From the NCBI GenBank assembly GCA_019894855.1, contig JAGXNS010000015.1:1-37561 (forward strand): a stretch of 37,561 nt of DNA, given 5' to 3'. The stretch comes from Promethearchaeota archaeon. Lineage in GTDB: Archaea > Asgardarchaeota > Lokiarchaeia > Sigyniarchaeales > SOKP01. Made by a program: the position numbers and the translations under genes. Below, piece by piece: positions 31,533 to 37,561 of this stretch (positions are counted from its first letter, which is position 1; each line of letters begins with the position of its first letter). Under the pieces are notes generated by a model. The model searched no databases and was not told the origin of the DNA. It saw nothing but the letters and a program-made list of their open reading frames with translations.

Positions 31533-34018
31533 AGCATACTAAAGTAAGTCGGAAAACCACAAATGAAGACAGGATTGCAATATGTCCTCAATTGGGCTGT
31601 GAAACAATAAAAAGAGTAAAACCTCTTAAATTAGGCTTTTTAGGGTTTGGAAAATATCCTACATGTAGAAAACATCATCTTCCTTTAGTATATGTTGATG
31701 AACGAATCGGAGAGGTTGTTGATGCCTCATTAGCATGCCTATTTGATAAAAGTGGTCTTCCTCCTAAGGCATTACTTACAACTATTAAAGAGAAATTCCC
31801 GAAGGAATTTAGTACTTTTATTAACAGCTGGGTTTATTGCATTACAATAGGAAGAGGTGCTAAGATCATCTCTGCTTACATGAATACTATAACCAATTCG
31901 TATTTAAAACAAATTACCAAGAAGCAGTTAAAAGATCTTAAGAATGATACAAGCATAATATGTAAGACGATAGCGAGAGGCATAGATGAGATAACTTTAC
32001 AATTTGAAAGGTTACTGAAACATCTTCGGGTTCATTCAGAAGTATTTATCAATATACAAAAAATCTTAAACCCCTCTGCTGGATTGAGGAATGTGCTGAA
32101 TAGATGGTTAGAGGTATCATCTAAAGAGAAAACAATATTGTTAAAAATAGAGGAGAAGCAATTTATCCCAATATCCCAAGTTAAAGGATATTATGATAGA
32201 ATCTTAAATATAGGCACTTGTAGGTGCTTACTTGGACTCCCCCCAATAGAAAAGAACAATAAAAAGAATAACATATCAGCATTTGACAGGTTCTCTGCAT
32301 ATTTTGAATTTTGGTTGGATAATTTAACACAAAAATTTACGATATCTGATATAGAGGATTTGTATAATACCACCAAAGTCTGTATAGTCTCCCCAAATTC
32401 CTTCACTAATGATGAGTTGGAATTTTTGAAAAGAAAAAAAATTGTTACATCTAAATTAAAGACTCGGTGGGCTTGGGTTATAAACAAACAAATCGCTATG
32501 GAGTTTTACAATGAAGTAATATTGCCTAAATTTGAAAACGTACCTAAAGCTCATGACATGGATAATTTAGGATACAGAGGATTTAGGGCATCTATTAGAA
32601 AATTAGGATTAGGGGTTAATGATTTGACTAAAGCTGCGGGTTTTAAACCATACCATGAAGAAAAATATACTGGTATGAACTACGATGAACTATTGAAATT
32701 TTTTAAGGAAAATGTATATCCTGAAGTAAAAAGTAAGTTGAAGTTGAAAACGGGCGAAGCACCAGGAGCAGGTGATTTAGAAAGGAAAGGATTAGGCTAT
32801 AGAGGGTTTGTTGATAGAGTTAGAAAAGTCTCAAAGTTGGAAGGGATAGCGCGGAATATCTGGGCTGAATTTGTTAAAAAAGCGGGTTTGGAACCTCAAA
32901 AAGATTTGATATATCAAGGTATGGATTTTGTAGAGTTAATGGATTTATTTGTTAAAGAAATATATCCTTATTTAAAGGAGAAATACAATATAGGTCATAA
33001 ACAAGCTCCTTTAAAAGAGCAAGTTGATAAGGAATATAACGGATTTCGCAAAGCGATAAGGAGATTAGGTTATAAACTTTCTGACTTATATATCGCACTT
33101 GATTTTAAACATAAATTTTGGCAGATATATCATAATAAATCATATAAAGAACTCCTTAACTTTTTTAAAGATATAATACAGCCGTCATTACAGGATATTT
33201 ATGATTTTTCTGAAACTGAGGCTCCTTCTTATGAGGAGGTTGAAATTAATTATCGTGGCTTTATTCAGGCTCTTAATCGCCATGGAAAGAAACTTTCGGA
33301 TGTTATTAAAAATTTAGGGTATATCCCCAGAAAGTTTTCTAATTTAGGAGTTATTACTCATTCAGTAATGAACTTATTATTATCTTATTATATAAACAAT
33401 AAAAATTTCCCATTAAATTATTATTCCGAAGTTGAATTGTATTCTTCTTCTAAACACAGAATTGATGGTTTCATGTTTGTAACTACACCCCTTATTTCGT
33501 TTTTTAACAAACAAATCAAAAAACTGTATTCGAATATAAATAACAAAAAAGAGAGAGAAGAAATCTTATTATTATTAAGGAAAATAGAAGGGAAACAACA
33601 TTTATTGATTGATTTTTCAAATGGATTTTTTAAGAGAAGAAAAATAAATTCGGAACTCATTGCACAAAAAGCTAAAAAGTATCTTGACTATCCCAACTCG
33701 TTTCTAATTTTAATTGGCACAAATTGGAGCAATTTAGAATTAATTAAAAGGTTGCCCATCTCGGTAAAATATAAGAACTCTAATTATGTTACAAAAAATG
33801 TAGCTTTAATTAGTCCAGAATTATTTGGAATTCTATTAGGAATAAATAACATGTATAAAGATTTTTTAGATAAAATTATCTTATATAATAAAAATGAGGA
33901 TATAGATAAGTTACAAGAGGTACATAAAGCACTTGAGAGAATTAAAGATATTCATTATTTTAGCACGGATGAATTTAATAAAATAAAGGATACGAACACA
34001 TTACTTAAGTGGCTTTAA
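31526..34018 (+). CDS. Large repeat protein with zinc knuckle, four DNA-binding-like repeats and putative PD-(D/E)XK-like domain
   Basis: An 830-residue protein of unrecognised family. N-terminal metal-site candidates are C20, C25, C47 and H50/H51. A helical region follows to about 320. Four repeats span about 325-603, each closing with a pattern like GYRGFRASIRKLG...LTKAAGFKP; the last three open with YxGMxYxELLxFF-type helices. They recall the homing-endonuclease-associated repeat, a DNA-binding module. The C-terminal domain (606-830) has a helix, VELYSSSKHRIDGFMF (D near 644), HLLIDFSNGF (D near 693), a helix with AQKAKKYLDY, and FLILIGTNW. This order fits a restriction-endonuclease fold, but the usual ExK is DxS here. 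A GGAGGAGGG Shine-Dalgarno at 31508-31516 precedes the ATG. The 3' end overlaps the convergent helicase by 14 bases. Confidence 0.65.
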   Translation: MVEHTKVSRKTTNEDRIAICPQLGCETIKRVKPLKLGFLGFGKYPTCRKHHLPLVYVDERIGEVVDASLACLFDKSGLPPKALLTTIKEKFPKEFSTFINSWVYCITIGRGAKIISAYMNTITNSYLKQITKKQLKDLKNDTSIICKTIARGIDEITLQFERLLKHLRVHSEVFINIQKILNPSAGLRNVLNRWLEVSSKEKTILLKIEEKQFIPISQVKGYYDRILNIGTCRCLLGLPPIEKNNKKNNISAFDRFSAYFEFWLDNLTQKFTISDIEDLYNTTKVCIVSPNSFTNDELEFLKRKKIVTSKLKTRWAWVINKQIAMEFYNEVILPKFENVPKAHDMDNLGYRGFRASIRKLGLGVNDLTKAAGFKPYHEEKYTGMNYDELLKFFKENVYPEVKSKLKLKTGEAPGAGDLERKGLGYRGFVDRVRKVSKLEGIARNIWAEFVKKAGLEPQKDLIYQGMDFVELMDLFVKEIYPYLKEKYNIGHKQAPLKEQVDKEYNGFRKAIRRLGYKLSDLYIALDFKHKFWQIYHNKSYKELLNFFKDIIQPSLQDIYDFSETEAPSYEEVEINYRGFIQALNRHGKKLSDVIKNLGYIPRKFSNLGVITHSVMNLLLSYYINNKNFPLNYYSEVELYSSSKHRIDGFMFVTTPLISFFNKQIKKLYSNINNKKEREEILLLLRKIEGKQHLLIDFSNGFFKRRKINSELIAQKAKKYLDYPNSFLILIGTNWSNLELIKRLPISVKYKNSNYVTKNVALISPELFGILLGINNMYKDFLDKIILYNKNEDIDKLQEVHKALERIKDIHYFSTDEFNKIKDTNTLLKWL

Positions 34019-36323
34019 TACTTGTCAATTTTTCTAGTAGGAAAAGGGCTCCTTTTTTGTCGAGGGGCTCATTTCGATTTCCGCAGCGGGGCGACATGAT
34101 ACATGCTGGGCACCCATTATTAGTTTTACAGCTGCACGATTCGATTAATTTCAAAGCTAAATGGAGTAAATCTATTAAATGAAGATATAATTGTTCGGAG
34201 ATACCTATACCGCCTCTAAATGCATCGTAAACATAAATAATGGGTTGTTGTTTCACGGGATCGAAATCGATAGAGACACCACCTAAATCCCATCTCGATA
34301 TTTGAGCTAACGCGGGAGCCATTGCTATCATAGCGTGTTCAACAGCGTGAATAGTGCCCCCTAGATCGAATCCTTCCAATTCTAGCTCTTTTTGATATTC
34401 AAACGGAATTCCAAACCAAACGGCTTGAGTTTCAAACTCGATAATAGGAATGTTATCTAATGGATGACGGGATAGAGTTTCTTGAGAAAATGTATCTATG
34501 ACTTTATAAGAATAGTACTCGTGCTCAACTTTTACTTTTCCAAAGAACTTTTCAATTATATTATCTTGTCCCGTTTTATCTTGTAACTGTTTTTCAAGTG
34601 GATATATATTCGTATGTTTAAGCGATTGGGTATAAAATTCAACATCAGATCGTAATAAGTAAACTACCCTTTCATCTAAGTCTAGATCTTGAACTACATA
34701 AGTTTCAGCTTCATAAAGATAGACAGCTCCAGGATGTAGATCTCGAAAAACATAGCTTTCGTCCTCCACTGTTAGGAGGGTTTCAGTATTATTTACTCTA
34801 AGAATTACTTTATAACTCTTAGAAGAAAGAGCGCTTAATCCATACTTCTCGTTTGGGAAAAATCCTCCTTTCCAATAATACTTTTCATTTCTCACCATTA
34901 GTAAAGAATCAGAGATTAATTCTTCGATGCAATCGTCAAATAGCTTTTTTTCCTCAATACCGAACTTTTTGTATTCGTTTTTACTTATTGGTATCTCTTT
35001 AGCTGCGCAACACATGTGATTTTTTAAAATATATTTGTTCTTTAGTGTTATTAGAATTTTTTCTTGAATATTTCCGAAGAGTTGATCGTGATTATGAACA
35101 TAAAATAAATCTAATGGGTTTTGCATTGGGATGAAAGTCGAAATTGATAAATCTGAACCTCTTCCTGAACGACCTATCTGCTGTTTAAAGCTAGATATAG
35201 TTCCTGGAAAGCCAGAGCTAATAGTAGCATCTAAGGAACCTATATCAATTCCCAGTTCTAGAGCGTTTGTGGAACTAATTCCTAGAATTTCTTTTCTCTT
35301 AAATTTTTCTTCTATTTCCCTCCTTTTACTCTTACTAATACCGGCTCTATAGCTATATATTTTGTTTTTTAAAGTTGGCAAAGCTTTTCGTGTCCAAATA
35401 GCCTGAAGTTCAGCCATTTTTCTTGAAAGGGTAAAAGTTAACGTTTGAATACCTTTTTTATATTTCAGGTGTGAAATAAACAAGTTTTTTGTTTCTTGAT
35501 GAGCGGATCTATATTTACTTGAAACTTTATCGTATGGTAAATCCCATAAAATTACCTTTTTAGCCCCAGAGGGAGAATCGTCTTTATCTATAACCACAAA
35601 ATCTTCGCCAATAAGTTTTTCACAGAATTCTTTCGCATTACTTATAGTAGCACTTGATAAAATCCAAATTGGTTTAACATCAAATAGATCAAGTATTCTT
35701 TTCAATCGTCTTAATAATAAAGCAAAATTAGAGCCGAAAATTCCCCGATAAACATGAATTTCATCCAATACAATGTATTTTAAGTTACTACACACCCTAC
35801 GCCATTTTTGTTTTAACCAAGGTAAATAGAAATGCAAGCCATATGGATTAGTTATTATTATATTTGCATTAGCTAAGATATATCTCTTTTCATTTGGGTT
35901 AGTATCGCCATCGTAAACTCCAATTCTATTTTCCTTAATATTCGTGTCAGATAGAATTTCTTTTAGTTGAAAGAATTGGTCTCGGGCTAATGCTTTAGTC
36001 GGGAAAAGATATAAAGCAGTAGTTTTCTCGTCATTTAATAACGTATCCAATACGGGTAAATTGTAACACAAAGATTTTCCAGATGCCGTTGAAGTAACGA
36101 TTACAGTGTTGTTTCCTTGCCTGATAGAGTTCACTGCTTCAGCTTGATGTCTCCATAATCGAATACCCTTATTATCTAACCATCTTTCGAGCCTTCTTCT
36201 TAAAGGTTTATCCAAATTTTCAAATCGAGCTTTTAATTCGGGTAAATGTTCGATGTGAGATATTTGGCCACAATAATAATCTTGAGACTTGAGATAGTTA
36301 AGAAAATCTTCAAAATCCACCAT
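34005..36323 (-). CDS. MrfA/Hrq1-type DEAD/DEAH superfamily 2 helicase (DUF1998)
   Basis: A 772-residue 3'-5' DNA helicase. The motor has TSTASGKSLCYNLP (Walker A), LDEIHVYRG (DExH), LSSATISNA, and in the second lobe STNALELGIDIG and QQIGRSGRG. The DUF1998 region follows (HAVEHAMIAMAPALAQ, DAFRGGIGIS). The end has the four-Cys zinc cluster CSCKTNNGCPACIMSPRCGN that marks MrfA and Hrq1. Relatives repair DNA crosslinks such as mitomycin damage. All motifs are intact. The final 16 residues (PLDKKGALF onward) are the part duplicated at 30618-30695, and the 3' end overlaps the element's large gene. Confidence 0.93.
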   Translation of the reverse strand: MVDFEDFLNYLKSQDYYCGQISHIEHLPELKARFENLDKPLRRRLERWLDNKGIRLWRHQAEAVNSIRQGNNTVIVTSTASGKSLCYNLPVLDTLLNDEKTTALYLFPTKALARDQFFQLKEILSDTNIKENRIGVYDGDTNPNEKRYILANANIIITNPYGLHFYLPWLKQKWRRVCSNLKYIVLDEIHVYRGIFGSNFALLLRRLKRILDLFDVKPIWILSSATISNAKEFCEKLIGEDFVVIDKDDSPSGAKKVILWDLPYDKVSSKYRSAHQETKNLFISHLKYKKGIQTLTFTLSRKMAELQAIWTRKALPTLKNKIYSYRAGISKSKRREIEEKFKRKEILGISSTNALELGIDIGSLDATISSGFPGTISSFKQQIGRSGRGSDLSISTFIPMQNPLDLFYVHNHDQLFGNIQEKILITLKNKYILKNHMCCAAKEIPISKNEYKKFGIEEKKLFDDCIEELISDSLLMVRNEKYYWKGGFFPNEKYGLSALSSKSYKVILRVNNTETLLTVEDESYVFRDLHPGAVYLYEAETYVVQDLDLDERVVYLLRSDVEFYTQSLKHTNIYPLEKQLQDKTGQDNIIEKFFGKVKVEHEYYSYKVIDTFSQETLSRHPLDNIPIIEFETQAVWFGIPFEYQKELELEGFDLGGTIHAVEHAMIAMAPALAQISRWDLGGVSIDFDPVKQQPIIYVYDAFRGGIGISEQLYLHLIDLLHLALKLIESCSCKTNNGCPACIMSPRCGNRNEPLDKKGALFLLEKLTSIKAT

Positions 36324-36518
36324 AAATAGCTCAAGAGAATTAATGATATATATTAATTAAAAATTTCAAAAGAGCTACGATTTTTTAATTTACCTATTGC
36401 TTGAATTTAAGATAAAGCGATTAAAACATGACCTTAAATACCTACTAAAATATAAAAATAAGTACCCCTTATTGAGATTAAATTAAATCTATAAAATTGA
36501 AGTTTTTTTCTGAATAAA

Positions 36519-37526
36519 ATGTCAGATTCAGATTGGAAAAAGGTAAATTTTCAAGATTTCATTGATGAATTTAGCAAGAAAATAATTGTTGACAGCTCAC
36601 CAAGCTTACTATACTCAAAGAAAGACAAAGAACATGAAGCGTTGAATTCTTTAATAACTTTTTTCTTTCTTACTGGAGGTTTGTTCATTTTTGTATCACT
36701 ATCTATAATCTTTAGAGTGGCAGAGGTATTCCTAGTCCTTTTTATTACACTAATTATTATCATTGCTGTAGTGGATATTGTATTAATATTTATTTACCTA
36801 CGTTCTCATACTTTTATCAAACCTTTGGAAAATTGGGTAGAGGTTTATAAAGGAGAAACTCAAGGACCTAATGTTTTTTACTGTTTCGCTTATTTTCCCG
36901 TTTTTTCTGGAAAATGTCATCCAAACCAAGCTAAAAATGTGCTATATAAAATACTCCAAGAAGAACTCTTTAAAACTAAAATAGATATTGCTCAAATTGA
37001 GGTCTATTTGAGTTTAAGTGCAAAAAATACTAAGGATTTTAAGGTAATGGGTTACTATTTTCAATACGCTGAAGGTTTTCCTTTTAATAGTGAGAAAATC
37101 AACAGAAATTCTTGGAGATTCTTCCCAATCGAAAAAACATTAAACAATAATCTTATCGCTACCGCAAATTGGGACCATCAATTTGAATGGAAAGACGATT
37201 TAGAGTTAGATTATGATAAACTTCATAAGTATGCACCTTGGATTATTCAAAAGTGGGATGAATTTAGCATAAAGCCGCTAAATAAAGCGTTTAAAAACGA
37301 AATTAGATGGGAGTTAAGAGGAATAGAATCTAAGCCAAAATTAAAGCCTTGGCAATCCAACTTCGAATCTACTTCCTACGATAATTTCAAGGCTTATAAG
37401 GATCTACAATTGATGAACGATGCAATTGAAAAAATTATAGGAAAAGATTTAAAAATAGAAAAAATAAAAGATATTAAAAAGTACATCTTAGAATTTAAGG
37501 CTTATTTAAGAGATTTAAATTCGTAA
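36519..37526 (+). CDS. Hypothetical membrane protein with soluble C-terminal domain
   Basis: A 335-residue protein that I do not recognise. Two membrane helices (about 44-65 and 68-93) are close together, leaving a 45-residue N-terminal tail and a 240-residue C-terminal domain on the same side of the membrane. The soluble part has alternating strands and helices (NVFYCFAYFPVF, IDIAQIEVYLSLSA, VMGYYFQYAEGFPF), then a charged helical end. No catalytic motif is apparent. It is divergent from the helicase gene and begins at the ATG after an AT-rich spacer with a T-rich stretch. Confidence 0.7.
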   Translation: MSDSDWKKVNFQDFIDEFSKKIIVDSSPSLLYSKKDKEHEALNSLITFFFLTGGLFIFVSLSIIFRVAEVFLVLFITLIIIIAVVDIVLIFIYLRSHTFIKPLENWVEVYKGETQGPNVFYCFAYFPVFSGKCHPNQAKNVLYKILQEELFKTKIDIAQIEVYLSLSAKNTKDFKVMGYYFQYAEGFPFNSEKINRNSWRFFPIEKTLNNNLIATANWDHQFEWKDDLELDYDKLHKYAPWIIQKWDEFSIKPLNKAFKNEIRWELRGIESKPKLKPWQSNFESTSYDNFKAYKDLQLMNDAIEKIIGKDLKIEKIKDIKKYILEFKAYLRDLNS

Positions 37527-37561
37527 AAAAATAAAAAACAAAGAATTATGTAGGGAAAAAT

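Larger units (their letters stand above)
30714..34018 (+). mobile_element. Putative integrated element at the helicase 3' end
   Basis: The unit spans repeat copy 2, two overlapping genes of unknown family, and the terminal codons of the helicase, into which the second gene runs by 14 bases. To its left lie a solo repeat copy and a helicase-end remnant. The layout fits insertion into the 3' end of a gene with regeneration of that end, and an earlier insertion now reduced to its ends. No recognised integrase, transposase or terminal inverted repeat is visible. Boundaries are approximate and the call is inference. Confidence 0.55.

Overview
The window reads as a chromosomal segment of an AT-rich Asgard archaeon, most like Lokiarchaeia. 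The information-processing genes are archaeal (aIF2-gamma, aIF1A, Spt5, TFS, RecJ-like DHH nuclease). They sit beside eukaryotic-signature proteins: a Ras/Rab-like small GTPase, a ribosomal protein eL22 homologue and a longin-like protein. The lineage call is inference from gene content; there is no 16S rRNA gene here.

Layout. 1-3149: a phosphohexomutase cut by the window edge, convergent with uvrC. 3354-5845: zinc ribbon, ribose-1,5-bisphosphate isomerase and form III RuBisCO, i.e. the last two steps of the archaeal AMP/pentose-bisphosphate route; RuBisCO appears to start at an ATT codon behind a strong Shine-Dalgarno. 5942-9413: eL22, a CitG-like protein, TFS, a DUF167 protein and a DHH nuclease. 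9693-16010: two large surface-anchored proteins (one a gingipain-like peptidase) around aIF2-gamma and small genes. 16162-16375: an RNA gene. 16436-24831: a membrane protein, a PAS/GAF sensor, cupins, GTPase, PIN protein, Fe-ADH, aIF1A, Spt5 and a longin-like protein. 25008-30452: acyl-CoA dehydrogenase, epimerase, Cys-rich coiled coil, DUF4139 protein and thioredoxin-like protein. 30518-34018: an apparent integrated element at the 3' end of a MrfA/Hrq1-type helicase gene. 36519-37526: a membrane protein.

Two observations stand out and are linked. (1) The 16011-16435 gap holds a circularly permuted 5S rRNA gene. The helix V/IV domain comes first, the normal 3' and 5' ends are joined by a UUCG-capped helix I, and the gene ends lie at helix III. 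The ends carry direct CCGGAA repeats that can form a bulge-helix-bulge (BHB); cutting and joining there gives a 121-nt circle with the conserved loop C/helix III/loop B sequence restored. (2) The aIF2-gamma gene is interrupted inside its P-loop by a 29-nt insertion that folds as a BHB intron; removing it restores GHVDHGKTT exactly and fuses the GTPase to an upstream helix-hairpin-helix domain. Both would be substrates of the tRNA-splicing endonuclease and ligase, so this organism may use that machinery on mRNA and 5S rRNA as well as tRNA.

A third point is the element at 30714-34018. It carries a two-gene overlapping operon; the larger protein has four DNA-binding-like repeats and a possible PD-(D/E)XK nuclease domain. 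Left of it lies a diverged copy of the helicase C-terminal codons between two copies of a roughly 90-bp repeat, which suggests repeated insertion at the same site.
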